From contig NC_090770.1 in NCBI RefSeq assembly GCF_001761485.1, forward strand, positions 1,054,001 through 1,118,000: a stretch of DNA of 64,000 bases. The letters run 5' to 3'. The notes under the pieces are model-generated. The model worked only from the letters and a program-made list of their open reading frames with translations. It was not told the origin of the DNA and did not search any database. Positions 1 through 10,654 of this stretch are shown piece after piece (position 1 is the stretch's first letter; each line of letters opens with the position of its first letter). A program made the translations under genes and the position numbers. Origin of the DNA: Yarrowia lipolytica (lineage: Eukaryota; Ascomycota; Dipodascomycetes; Dipodascales).

Positions 1-652
1 AGGCTACATCATTTTGTTTAGCTCGGCACAATGTTTCGAACATGAACAGTTTTCGCATGATTCTTTATATCATCAAGTGTTCATTGAGTATACTATGGCA
101 TAGTAGATAACTACAAAGAAGTGTTCATCCAGTTCTCATCCAGTTCTCATCCAGTTCTCATACAGCTCATGCAGCTCTAAACCCGCGCATCAACACATCA
201 GTGCTCCTATAGACAGAGACCCATGTCTTCACAGATCCACCTCCGACACGTGCTCACCATTATTTGGATTTGATTTGCATTTTTTGCATATATAAGTTGT
301 GAAAACTAAATCCAAATGTTTTCTTTTTTTCTTTTTTTTCGTGAGCAAATACGCCGTTCGGAGTTGCATGGTGTAAATTACACGGCTTTGCGACGTCACC
401 AGTCTCCAGACAAGGGCGCTTAATGAGGCAATTAAACGAGTTGTGCAGAATTATATTAGACAAAGAAATGGCTTGGATGTGAGATTCGGCGGTTGTCCTT
501 TCGCATTTCTCATATCGTCGTCTCCTACAAGTGTACAAGCAAGTGAGTTATAAGTCATCATATCATCAATTAGTTATTTACATCATTAAAGCGTTTTTAG
601 AATCGGGAAAGCATAGCCAGCTATGTGAAGGAAAGTGGGGATGGTGGGCTTT
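1..652. other. Intergenic, downstream of the transporter gene
   Basis: I see no supportable gene here. Positions about 123-165 hold four imperfect copies of an 11-base unit, TTCTCATCCAG. The rest is AT-rich flank and the probable 3' untranslated region of the minus-strand transporter gene that ends at 653. Confidence 0.6.
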
Positions 653-2563
653 CTACATCTTCTTCTCCTCCTCCATGCCCTCGGAGATCTGAGGAATGTT
701 TTCGGGAGAAGTAGAGGCCTCCATATCGTGATGCTGCTCGTACTGAGCCTCTTCGTCATGGGGGTGGATCTTCTCGTCAATGGAGGAAGAGTCGACCTCG
801 GAGTCAGACTGAGTGGGCTCGTCGGTGTCACCAAGGTAGACGTTGGGCAGAGTGAAGGCGGCGACAAAAATGAAGCCAGCAATGATGATGGGAGGGTAGA
901 GAAGCTTTCGGTAAATGTCGTTGAAGGCGGTGACAATGGCCTCTCGCTCGGGAGTGCCCCAAGGGTACAGCTTGATGGGGGCCATGAGGTTGTTGACCAC
1001 CTGGTGGGCCTCTCGAGGGGACAGGAAGGGCGCGTGCTTGGCCAGCTGCTTGGGGTAAGACTGTCGGTAGAGGGTACCGGCAATGGCCTCAGCCACAATG
1101 GAGCCCACGGTCATGATGGACTGGTAAATGGCGGTGGCTGTGACCACGTTATGATGGGGCACCACGGCGTGGATCATGGAGATCATGGGGGTTTGGAGGA
1201 AGCCGGCTCCAACAGCCTCCACACACTGCGAGACAATGAACTGAGAAAGACGGTGGGTGGGCTTTCGGTAGTTGTAGGTCAGACCGATACCCAGCATGTA
1301 GATAGCGGCTCCGGCGATAATGACAGGCTTCATTCGCTTGAAGTACTTGGCGTAGGCGGCAGCAAAGAAGGACGAGACGGTGGAGCCGACCACAAAGACG
1401 TTTACGGTGTTAGTAGCTGCCTTGACGGACAGGTTCTTGCACACCATGAGCCAGGGCAGGTAGTAGGTTCCGTACAGGAAGTAGGCCAGAGCGTAGCAGA
1501 AGATGAGCAAGCAGGTGGTGAACATGGTTCGGTTGGTAATCACGTAGGAGGGCATGAACGGGTACTTGGGTCCAAAGATCTCCCAGAAGGGGAAGATGAA
1601 CAGCAGGATGGGTCCGATGATGATCATGACCAGAATGTGGGCCTGGCCCCAGGAGGTCGGAGAGGTGGCCAGGGTGACTGCCAGGAAGAGAAGACAGAGT
1701 CCAGCAGTGAACAGAATGAGACCAACCATGTCGAACTGGCTGAAGGTGCCTCGGAAGTTTCGCACGGCCTTTCCGTATTCCAGACCCATGGCTCGGGCTT
1801 TGAACTTGAGTCGTAGCAGAATGATACACACAGGAATGGAGACCACGGGCATGATAATGCACCACATTCCGTAGCCCCATCGGTAGGTAGAGTTCTTGAG
1901 CACTCCAGAGGCGATGGGAGCCGATACCCAGGAGGCCCAGACGTAGGCAAAGTTGGGCAGGGCCAGGAAGAAGGTACGGTTTCGGAGGTTGGAGGTGTCG
2001 GTAGCGAAAACAGCCTCCATGAACTGAATGCCCACTTCGCCAGACACGTAGAAGATGTGGGCGGCAAAGTAGGTGGCAATGTTGGAGCCTCCCGCCAGCA
2101 TGGCAAAGCCAATGATGTAGAAGATGATGGCGAGCACCAGAGCCTCGACTCGACCCAACACGTCGGCCAGCTTAGCAATGGTGGGTCGAGTGACGGCGTA
2201 AAGAACAGATCGCACAACTCCAACCGCGGACAAGAGACCCAGCTCGTTGAAGTGGGAGGTAGCGACAGCAGCATAGGTGGAGGTGGTACCTCGCTCCAGA
2301 GCCACCACTGTGGAGACCAGCATCAGGGAGATCCAGGCAAAGAAGAGCGTCTTCTTGTCCATGAACTGCTTGATGGTCTCAATCTCCTTGGCTCCGTCGG
2401 CCTTGTTGTTGGAGTGGTCGTGGGTCTTGGTGGTGACTACGGTCACATGGGGGTCGAAGATGTACTTGATCCAGGTCTCATTTTTCTCCTCCGGGGACCG
2501 GTGGAAGGGGTTTTCAAAGGTGGCCTTCTGGAAGTGGAAGCTTGGTTTGTGGAGGATCGCCAT
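653..2563 (-). CDS. Siderophore-iron transporter, major facilitator superfamily (SIT/ARN type)
   Basis: A 636-residue polytopic protein. The family imports ferric siderophore complexes by proton symport at the plasma membrane or endosome and usually has 14 membrane segments. The sequence shows a hydrophilic N-terminus of about 70 residues, then a continuous series of hydrophobic segments from about residue 72 (FFAWISLMLV) to about 580, and an acidic Ser/Glu-rich tail. The GTTSTYAAVATSHF stretch after the first segment and the LADVLGRVEAL loop typical of the major facilitator superfamily fit the siderophore subfamily. Length agrees with yeast ARN/SIT proteins (about 600-640). The ATG at 2563 lies about 44 bases from a TATA box. 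The exact siderophore cannot be told. Other drug:H+ antiporter-2 relatives are the alternative. No clear iron GATA-factor site was seen upstream. Confidence 0.85.
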   Translation of the reverse strand: MAILHKPSFHFQKATFENPFHRSPEEKNETWIKYIFDPHVTVVTTKTHDHSNNKADGAKEIETIKQFMDKKTLFFAWISLMLVSTVVALERGTTSTYAAVATSHFNELGLLSAVGVVRSVLYAVTRPTIAKLADVLGRVEALVLAIIFYIIGFAMLAGGSNIATYFAAHIFYVSGEVGIQFMEAVFATDTSNLRNRTFFLALPNFAYVWASWVSAPIASGVLKNSTYRWGYGMWCIIMPVVSIPVCIILLRLKFKARAMGLEYGKAVRNFRGTFSQFDMVGLILFTAGLCLLFLAVTLATSPTSWGQAHILVMIIIGPILLFIFPFWEIFGPKYPFMPSYVITNRTMFTTCLLIFCYALAYFLYGTYYLPWLMVCKNLSVKAATNTVNVFVVGSTVSSFFAAAYAKYFKRMKPVIIAGAAIYMLGIGLTYNYRKPTHRLSQFIVSQCVEAVGAGFLQTPMISMIHAVVPHHNVVTATAIYQSIMTVGSIVAEAIAGTLYRQSYPKQLAKHAPFLSPREAHQVVNNLMAPIKLYPWGTPEREAIVTAFNDIYRKLLYPPIIIAGFIFVAAFTLPNVYLGDTDEPTQSDSEVDSSSIDEKIHPHDEEAQYEQHHDMEASTSPENIPQISEGMEEEKKM

Positions 2564-2606
2564 GGTCGTTTGATCTGCCCTCTCAATACAGCGTGCCCGG
2601 ACCCTC

Positions 2607-2612
2607 TATATA
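2607..2612 (-). promoter_or_regulatory. TATA box of the siderophore transporter gene
   Basis: TATATA read on the minus strand, 44 bases upstream of the ATG at 2563, so the 5' untranslated leader is probably very short. Confidence 0.5.
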
Positions 2613-5600
2613 ATGATGGACCTCGCCTCGGGTTTGATCTAATCAATCTCATCTGAGACACCTTGGGGGTTGTTTTCTGCATCGTATGGTCCATACGGCA
2701 TGGTATTGGAAACTGTAGCTCCTCGGTTTTGCGCTTTTCACCTGCAATTTACCTTCCGCTGAGCTTGGCACAATCATCGTGAAGATGACAGTTTGGCCAA
2801 CCCAAAACTATTCCGAAATCATGGAGTACAGGAGCCTTGCAGATGCAAGCATTTTCCACTAGGCTTGAGACTTTTTTTGCGCTTCAGATGAAAATTTGGG
2901 CTAGGTTTGTGGGTTTTTAGCATCTCGAATGTTGAGCGATTTACGTCGTTTGGGCGGTTGAAAAGAACATATTGTTGGGGTTTTTTATACTGTTGTGTAG
3001 CTCTGGATGAGACGAGAAATCTGGTCAAGTCAAACTCCTTACCTTCTGGCCGGAATATCTCCATATCGCCAGAAAACCCCATAGAGTTAAACTCATGAAC
3101 CTAGCTATACAGAGTTATCTGGTAAGGGGCACACGACTTAAATTAACTGGGCGAAAAATGGACATTTTGGGGGGGTTTTTGGTACCAATGGATTCTTCTC
3201 GGTCTGTAAAAGAAAACGGTGAAGTCCCCATCCACCCCTGGGCCCTGAAACCCCCCCAAACGACCCTTCTCAACCTTAATGGACCCTCTTCAACCCTAAC
3301 GTCTCTTTCTCCTGCACCGCTTAATTCTGTCTTAAATTTTGTCGACTGTACCTCGCCATCATCCCATGTTGAACCTCTGTCGGCTCGCTCCGTGTAGGAA
3401 GTCTGTTTTGGTAAGACACTAAATTTCTTGGCTCGGCCTTAAGCAGGTTGATAGAGTGGGATACAGTTTGGAGGGCGGTTTGGGCGGTGTCTGGGACCCA
3501 ATACTGTCTGGATCCACCCACAAACACTTTCATCTTCCTCGTTGCCGCCAGACGATCAATTTGCATGTCTCAAACCGCCCGCTTCGACTTCTACGCGTGC
3601 TTCTGGAACGGTCGCCATTGCATGTCCCTGAGCCTAAACCCTGGAGCTTCGGTCAATATAGCATCTACGAGTACAGTACGCAAGGGAAGGGCCAAGACAT
3701 GCGACATTTTTGTGTTTCCAGGCCCAGACCGGTCGGTGGGCGGCTGGCAGGGGAGAGGCACGGACGAATTGCGTGCCTGACAAGCACATATCTGTGAAAC
3801 CCCCATGATGTCACCAACCTGGAGCAAGCCAACAACCACACTGCTAATTGCGGCGATACGAGGGTATTTGAACGTCACCAAAGAGCGACCGGCGATTAGA
3901 ATTGGTCCAAATTGCCTAGCTGGGCGGCTAAACATCAACCACAATTGGTACACAACCAGGAACAAGCCGCCGCCGTCGCCTAGATGACACGGTCAAGAGA
4001 ATTCACTCCAACCTAGTATAAAGCATAAATTGGGTTGTGCTCTAAAAAGATGCAAAAGTTCAACAGGAACAAAAAAAGAAGAAAAAGAAGAAAGAAAAAA
4101 AAACAGACACAAGATACGGTTCAAGCTGCGGGCCCGGGGAAACTGGTCATAGTGTAAGGATGAACAGTACAGACCGACACAGGCGCGTCATCGGCCAGAC
4201 TTTTGCCAAGCCAGACATTAGTATTCTGCCAAGTATCGCTATACGATTATCGTCGGGAAGCGACAATCTGTGAGCTAAAGTGGTTTCCACGGACCAAAAG
4301 CCGCTATGCTAACAAAAGGACCATTTGGATATCTCCTCCAACTCCATGACGCTCCAAGCTTCACGATAATATCAATTATAGTCGAGGTTGAGTGTGTCTT
4401 AGTGGCAGATTGGCAACTCTCCCCAAGTGCAAGTGCAAGTAGACTTCTTTCAGGCTTGTGTCAAACTCTAGCACTAGCTACATTAGAGAACCCCCACCAT
4501 GTCTCTCTTGTCTCTCCTAGTCCGGGATCGTCAGACTTGGCGTTTTAGCTTGCCATCCCATTGAGCTCTTTCTGCCATCACTATAACTATCATTTATGGG
4601 AAGCGGGACTCCTATAGGACCAACTAACAAGGGGGATCTATTACTCGTACCTATACTCTATGCAAGAACGTACGGTTTCAAGCCCTTTGCTGTCATTTTG
4701 ACTTGGGATAGCGGGTCCCGAACGGCTCCGGCATGCTATACACATGTGTCTGAGTGGCTTTCACAGGTGATCCAATGTTCAGATGCCAGCTCTTGGTCAA
4801 ACTAACAGTATGCCAGCCTTGGAGAGCAGTAGAGTTAGGAGATGGACTTGGGGGGGCGCAGATGAAGGGCTGTGTGGACGGAAACTACACCATTTTGAAG
4901 GGCTAAACGAGCTGAATCCAATGGTACCATTCTCTCCCTTCAATTGCATCTCCCTCGTTTCATATCGTCGACGTGTGCTAAGGTTGGCACTCCCCGAAAA
5001 AAGGCAACGCACACATGGCGGGGGTGAATTTTTCGGTTATCGCGACCCAGCTCGGCTCTTGAGGGAGAGTTTAAAAAGGCAGTTTAGCACACAAATAAGC
5101 AGCTTCGTACCAGAACTTTTTTTATCGCAAAATGGGCCCTTGTGTGACAGCATTTCAGCCCGTCTTTATGATTGATTTTTTTGACTTCCTGACAAGGTTG
5201 GAAGGGGAGGAGATAGCATTTGGGGGCTCTGGTTTGGCGTATGGGGGGACTTTAATGGTACCGTTTAAATCGCCTGGTGCGGGCGAGCAGAATGGTACTT
5301 TTGGTTCTTCTGAATTCCTCCTGGAACCTTTTCTTTAGGAGTTCTGATTGTGTCTTGGCCGAAACCCTGTTGTCCCTTCCAACCTTGGCATCGTTGGACA
5401 AGATGATCAGAGATGATCAAAAAGATCTAGAGTTTCTGTCAGCTTGTTGACCCCCTGTGAGTATGGTTGCATCACGAGCTTCGCGGCATGTTGGGGCGCC
5501 TAATTTCAGATATTGCCAATCTCGGAGGAGTTAACTCTGTCCAGCAGAAGATATCAGGGTGCCAGAAAGTTGTTTCCAGACAAGCTGTGAAGATACAGGT

Positions 5601-7209
5601 GTAATGTCGCTCGCTCCGAGGAGATCCGAGAGTGTCACGGATCTATTTGATCGGGGATCGGTAGGAATTGCTAGGCCGTAACGTAGTCTCAAGTGTACGC
5701 CTATGAGTACGGTATGTCCAAGTGGGCCCTGTAGCTGTAGCTGTTCCGACACACTCCAAGCTGATGCATCCTACAAGCCTGCGTGCGCTTGTTGCAGGTC
5801 GTATACGGAAGTGTTCGTGAGCGATGAACAAGTTGCTTTTGGCGGTAGGCTGGTGGAATTAGTGGTGGTAGTTCCGCCGTGGACCCACTCGCAGACTAGA
5901 GGCTGTTGCCTCGCATGTAGAGCCAGCCGCTGTTAGATTGGCTCCCCGTTATCTCCTAGAAAGCCGTAACAAGTGTCTCGCCGTGCTAAGACATGGACAT
6001 TGGGCTCTTCAGAGTTGGCATATGTCAGCTGAAGTGGCAGAAGTGGCCGAAGAATCGGAGCAAAAGCCAAGACTCGGGTCGGTCCACGAGCTGTGGTGTA
6101 CCTACACTAAAGATGCGGGGAGAGAGGTGTGGGGGTTCTTGGCTGAAACCACAACGGTTTCATCAACTGTTCGATGCAGTCATGCGGGTTTACTGGTTCT
6201 ATGGGATGTTATTCTACATGGACAGCACCTGACTGGCCAGGCAGTACACGGCACAGCGGTCTCGCTACGATACTATAGACAGCAATAACTCTACGATGAC
6301 GTCCTAAAACAGACAATGTAAACCCAAACGTTTGTTCCTGCACCGGGGAGCTTGAGTCTAGAGGGGCAGAGTGTGTGGTATGTACGATACAGTAAGTAGT
6401 GTGTGCATTCGCCGTGGTCCAGTAGGAGTACTCATAACTGGCTACATTGTGTACCAAAATGTATGGTGGAACCACTTCAGTCATTAATTGGCGTGATCAC
6501 TGCTGGAATCTCAACTCCACGTCACCAACCAACCACTTTCGCTTCAAGTACAAGTGTTCGTACAAACGCACACCAGTTTCACGCAAACCCTCACGGAGAT
6601 GTGTAATGGACGAACGGTGATAGGTCCTTTTTCGACGGGGTTTGGCATGTTTTCCATTTCAATTTCCAACGGCCCCATCACGTGGACAGACCCTGCAACG
6701 AAGCTCGTGTGAGCGTCCATACACATTGTTGCTGTTCCACCATTACTCAGGTGTCACCTCCAAGGTCCCCCCTTTCGAGATAAGAATAAAAATGAAGTGT
6801 AACCTTGTGACAATAGACCACTCGTAACAGCGCCATTAGCACCATGGCCAGTGAGTTCGGGTGGGTCCATCATCAGAAGAGGCAACCGAGTTACACCGTT
6901 ACCACACGATAGTTCGGCACTTTTTCTCGTGATTGAGCGTTTCTTCTCATCCTCAACTGTATCAGCAAGGGGTTTCCAAAAGTCGCCATATCCGAAATCC
7001 AAGACCGTCATCGTTCTCAGAAGACCAAGAGCTTTCGAAAGGTATCATGAATGAAGAGGAGCTTTCGAATGGATGTTTGTTTCAACAAAATTCCAACTTT
7101 TGAGACTGGTTAGTTAGTACAAGAACCGGTCCAGTATCAACACGAGTACAAGTCAACTAATGTGTCGAAATAAAACATTTTCTCACCAGACGAAACCCAT
7201 CTCATCAAT

Positions 7210-7236
7210 CACGTGATAACAACCCCCAATCACGTG
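7210..7236. promoter_or_regulatory. Paired CACGTG sites
   Basis: ATCACGTGAT and ATCACGTGAC at 7209-7237, with the CACGTG cores at 7210-7215 and 7231-7236, 21 bases apart. CACGTG is the core bound by fungal bHLH factors such as Cbf1. They lie about 650 bases upstream of AFG3, so assignment to that gene is inference. Confidence 0.35.
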
Positions 7237-7257
7237 ACCGTGGACCTCTTGGTGGAT

Positions 7258-7360
7258 CTCTCATGACTCTCCTCTTCATGACTCTCCTCTTCATGACTCT
7301 CCTCTTCATGACACTCCTCTTTCATGACTCTCCCTCTTCATGACTCTCCCCTTCATGACT
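7258..7360 (+). repeat. Tandem repeat, unit about 15-16 bases (TTCATGACTCTCCTC)
   Basis: Six to seven tandem copies of a unit close to TTCATGACTCTCCTC, with drift in the later copies (extra T or C). The strand is strongly pyrimidine-rich. It lies in the upstream region of AFG3. Confidence 0.8.
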
Positions 7361-7882
7361 TTTCACGGCTCTTCTACCCGTATGACAAGACTGTTTGACT
7401 TTTATCTCGTGGATTGTGCCTTCAAAAAATCGCCTATCGCGTTTCTACTAGGCCTCATCACCATCCAGTGCCTGTCTGCCGTGATTCCCCTAACCCGATC
7501 GCCAGAGAAGGTTCGAGGCGTGCTGCTGTGGCTAGTGTGGCGCAGCTCCGGTGGCAAATGAGAAGCTCGTATGTTATTAGGGTTTGGAAAACTGTGGATG
7601 CTAGCTGTGAACCGAAGGAGGAGTTGATATAGGGGGTATCTGTAGATGAAGGGGAGAGGATCAAGACGTTTTGAAACAAGCGTTTGATTAGTCATCGGGC
7701 GTCTACGGCGTCGGGGCCCCCCCACTTAGTAAGCGGCTCTCGACCTCCCCGCCCACTCTATATTGCTCAATTGTGCTTGCTGACTGTTCCTGCAACTCTG
7801 TCTGCAAAACTCTACCTAGACCGACCTGCGAACTTGTACACCTCACCACACACCACACACCGTACATCCAACCAAGTTCATA

Positions 7883-10285
7883 ATGCTACTTCGAAGCCGT
7901 TTACCCGCGGTACGAAGTGTGTTTGTGGCGCGCGGAGGCGTTGCAGCCCAGCTGGCCTCCTTCACGACGTCGTCCCGGCTTCTGTTACCCCGGCGAGAGT
8001 CGGACAAGAAGCCCAAGGGTGGCAAGGACCGCGGTCGTCACAACAAGGATCACAGCAAGGACCGCAACAAGGACGTCAACAAGGCGGCCGAGGACTTCCT
8101 CAAGGACGTTCAGAGCGGCGACCCCTGGCGCAACTCGCCCAAGGCCAAGTGGAGCTACACCTGGGGCAATCTCAAGGACGATCTTGGAGGCAAGTCCAAT
8201 AAGGCTAGCCAGGAGAATCCCAACAAGAACGACAACGACAACGAAAACGACAAGAACGATAAAGAGAACAAGAACAAGGACAAAAAGGATAACGACAAAA
8301 AGGACGAGAAATGGAAGGACGAAATGCCCGCGGGAGGACGAGAGATCGAAATCAAGGTCACCCCTCTGGGCATTGCCGGAACCCTGGGAGCCGTCGGAAT
8401 GCTCATCTATCTGCTGACCAGCGGTGGTGAGGGATCCATGCACGAGGTCTCGTGGCCCGAGTTCCGATCCCAGTTCCTGGACAAGGGCCTGGTCGAGCGA
8501 CTCACTGTGGTCAACCGAGCCTATGTCAAGATTGATCTGCGACCTGAGGGAAACACCCTGGGAAACAAGACTCTGTACCTAACCATTGGATCCCCCGAGA
8601 GCTTTGAACACAAGCTGGATGAGGCCCAGACCGAGCTCGGAGTGCCTCCCAACAGAAGACTGCCTGTCAACTACATCGAGACCACCAACTACTTTGGCCT
8701 GGTGATGGGTCTGCTGCCTGTGGCCCTGACCCTTGGATTCTTCTACTGGATGTCAAAGAAGATTGGTTCTGCCATGAGCGGCGGCGGTCTGTTTGGCGGC
8801 GCTGGCAAGTCCAAGGCCAAGCTCTTCAACAAGGACACCGACGTCAAGGTCAAGTTTGATGACGTGGCTGGCATGGGCGAAGCCAAGGAAGAGATCATGG
8901 AGTTTGTACGGTTCCTCAAGAACCCCCAGAAGTTTGAACGTCTTGGAGCCAAGATCCCCCGAGGAGCTATTCTGTCTGGACCTCCCGGTACCGGTAAGAC
9001 TCTGATTGCCAAGGCTACTGCTGGTGAGGCCGGAGTCCCCTTCCTGTCTGTATCCGGATCCGAGTTTGTGGAAATGTTTGTTGGTGTTGGAGCTTCTCGA
9101 GTTCGAGATCTCTTCTCTCAGGCCCGAAAGATGGCCCCCGCTATCATTTTCGTCGATGAGATTGACGCTATTGGAAAGAAGCGAGGTTCCGGCAAGTTTG
9201 GCGGTGGCAACGACGAGCGAGAATCGACTCTGAACCAGCTGCTGGTCGAAATGGACGGTTTCTCGTCTTCTGATCATGTGATTGTTCTTGCCGGTACCAA
9301 CCGACAGGATGTTCTGGACCCTGCTCTGCTTCGACCCGGCCGATTCGACCGTCACATTCAGATTGATCCCCCGGACATGGAAGGCCGAAAGCAGATTTTC
9401 GCTGTTCATCTTGCCAAGCTGACTCTGTCTCCTGAAATTAAAAAGGACATGGATTACGTCAAGGGCAAGCTAGCTACGCTGACTCCTGGCTTTGCCGGTG
9501 CCGATATCGCCAACTGCTGCAACGAGGCAGCTCTGATTGCCGCTCGAGACAACTCCGTCGATGTCAAGTTTGACCACTTTGAGCGGGCTATTGAGCGAGT
9601 CATTGCCGGCATTGAGAAGAAGAGCAAGGTTCTCAACCCCGAGGAGAAGAAGACTGTGGCCTACCATGAGGCTGGCCATGCCGTCTGTGGCTGGTTCTTT
9701 GAGCACGCAGACCCTCTTCTCAAGGTGTCTATTGTCCCCCGAGGCAAGGGTGCTCTTGGTTACGCCCAGTATTTGCCTGCGGACAACAAGCTGACTTCCC
9801 GAAACCAGCTCAAGGACCGAATGGCCATGGCTCTGGGTGGCCGAGTCTCCGAGGAGCTCCATTTCCCCTCTGTCACTTCTGGTGCTCAGGACGATTTCAA
9901 GAAGGTGACCCAGATGGCCAAGGCTATGGTCACTCAGTACGGAATGAGCGATATTGTCGGAAACGTCTTCTTCCAGCCCCGATCTGATGAGCAGATCAAC
10001 AAGCCATTCTCTGAGAAGACCGCCAAGATGATTGACGACGAGGTGTCGCGAATCATTGACGAGGCCTACACCCAGTGCAAGGACATGCTGGAGAGCAAGA
10101 AGCACGAGATTGAGTTGGTGGCCCAGGAGCTTCTGACCAAGGAGGTGCTGGCCCGAGAAGACATGATTCGTCTGCTGGGCCCCAGACCCTTCCCAGAGAA
10201 GAACGAGGCGTTTGACAAGTACCTGAGTGGTACCAAGAAGCAGGAGGGCGAGGATCATGAGGGCGGTGAGACCAAGACCGCCTAG
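7883..10285 (+). CDS. AFG3: Mitochondrial m-AAA protease subunit Afg3/Yta10
   Basis: An 800-residue FtsH-family ATP-dependent metalloprotease of the inner mitochondrial membrane. With Yta12 it forms the m-AAA protease, which degrades misassembled membrane proteins and processes the ribosomal protein MrpL32. The N-terminus is Arg-rich and lacks acidic residues until about 39, as in a matrix presequence. An extremely Asn/Asp/Lys/Glu-rich stretch follows (about 113-148), then membrane segments near 158-180 and 270-290. Walker A GPPGTGKT is at 366-373, Walker B FVDE around D425, and the zinc site HEAGH at 595-599. The C-terminus ends near [17 protein letters not shown], which I recall as Yta10-like rather than Yta12-like. 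S. cerevisiae Yta10 is 761 residues. The ATG at 7883 is the first in frame and begins the presequence. It is convergent with the zinc-cluster gene downstream. Confidence 0.93.
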   Translation: MLLRSRLPAVRSVFVARGGVAAQLASFTTSSRLLLPRRESDKKPKGGKDRGRHNKDHSKDRNKDVNKAAEDFLKDVQSGDPWRNSPKAKWSYTWGNLKDDLGGKSNKASQENPNKNDNDNENDKNDKENKNKDKKDNDKKDEKWKDEMPAGGREIEIKVTPLGIAGTLGAVGMLIYLLTSGGEGSMHEVSWPEFRSQFLDKGLVERLTVVNRAYVKIDLRPEGNTLGNKTLYLTIGSPESFEHKLDEAQTELGVPPNRRLPVNYIETTNYFGLVMGLLPVALTLGFFYWMSKKIGSAMSGGGLFGGAGKSKAKLFNKDTDVKVKFDDVAGMGEAKEEIMEFVRFLKNPQKFERLGAKIPRGAILSGPPGTGKTLIAKATAGEAGVPFLSVSGSEFVEMFVGVGASRVRDLFSQARKMAPAIIFVDEIDAIGKKRGSGKFGGGNDERESTLNQLLVEMDGFSSSDHVIVLAGTNRQDVLDPALLRPGRFDRHIQIDPPDMEGRKQIFAVHLAKLTLSPEIKKDMDYVKGKLATLTPGFAGADIANCCNEAALIAARDNSVDVKFDHFERAIERVIAGIEKKSKVLNPEEKKTVAYHEAGHAVCGWFFEHADPLLKVSIVPRGKGALGYAQYLPADNKLTSRNQLKDRMAMALGGRVSEELHFPSVTSGAQDDFKKVTQMAKAMVTQYGMSDIVGNVFFQPRSDEQINKPFSEKTAKMIDDEVSRIIDEAYTQCKDMLESKKHEIELVAQELLTKEVLAREDMIRLLGPRPFPEKNEAFDKYLSGTKKQEGEDHEGGETKTA

Positions 10286-10654
10286 GGACTACGGTAGTAG
10301 TTGTATATAGTACGCAGAATTGCAATTGTATTAACGGACAATGGTAGCGAATCATATAACCCGAGCAAGGTGAGTATGGTTCGTGGGACAAGTAGACGGG
10401 TTGGCAAGACGAGACGTCTTTGCTGAGTTGTACTAGATGGATAGATGATGAAACACAGTGCACAGTGGAGGCAGGTTATAATGTGACAATCTACAATGGC
10501 TCTCACAGGTCTATTTGCTACTGTTTCGTGTGATAATTACACAAAATATACAGGTTCTATAAATATATTATACAAGATCCTACCGAGCTCACTCTAAGTT
10601 GATACTCGAACCAATGAACTTCCTCGATAGTCGTAGTCCTCATGGCCAACCATA
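10286..10654. other. Convergent 3' intergenic
   Basis: Shared downstream region of AFG3 and the zinc-cluster gene. AT-rich words such as TATATAGTA after 10300 and TATAAATATATTATA near 10557-10573 are plausible 3'-end signals for the two convergent transcripts. No gene seen. Confidence 0.5.

Larger units (their letters stand above)
2613..7882. other. Gene-poor region upstream of AFG3
   Basis: About 5.2 kb with only short, compositionally random reading frames, none with recognisable domains. It contains two CACGTG sites at 7210 and 7231 and a pyrimidine-biased tandem repeat at 7258-7360. A weak TATA-like word at 7759 and a CACACCACACAC leader precede the AFG3 start. I see no RNA gene. Short genes or non-coding RNAs could be missed. 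Confidence 0.5.

Noticed and set aside
635-1816. 393-codon plus-strand frame opposite the siderophore transporter
   Set aside because: It is antisense to a clear transporter gene, Gly/Val/Leu/His-rich with no domain, and arises from the codon bias of the real gene.
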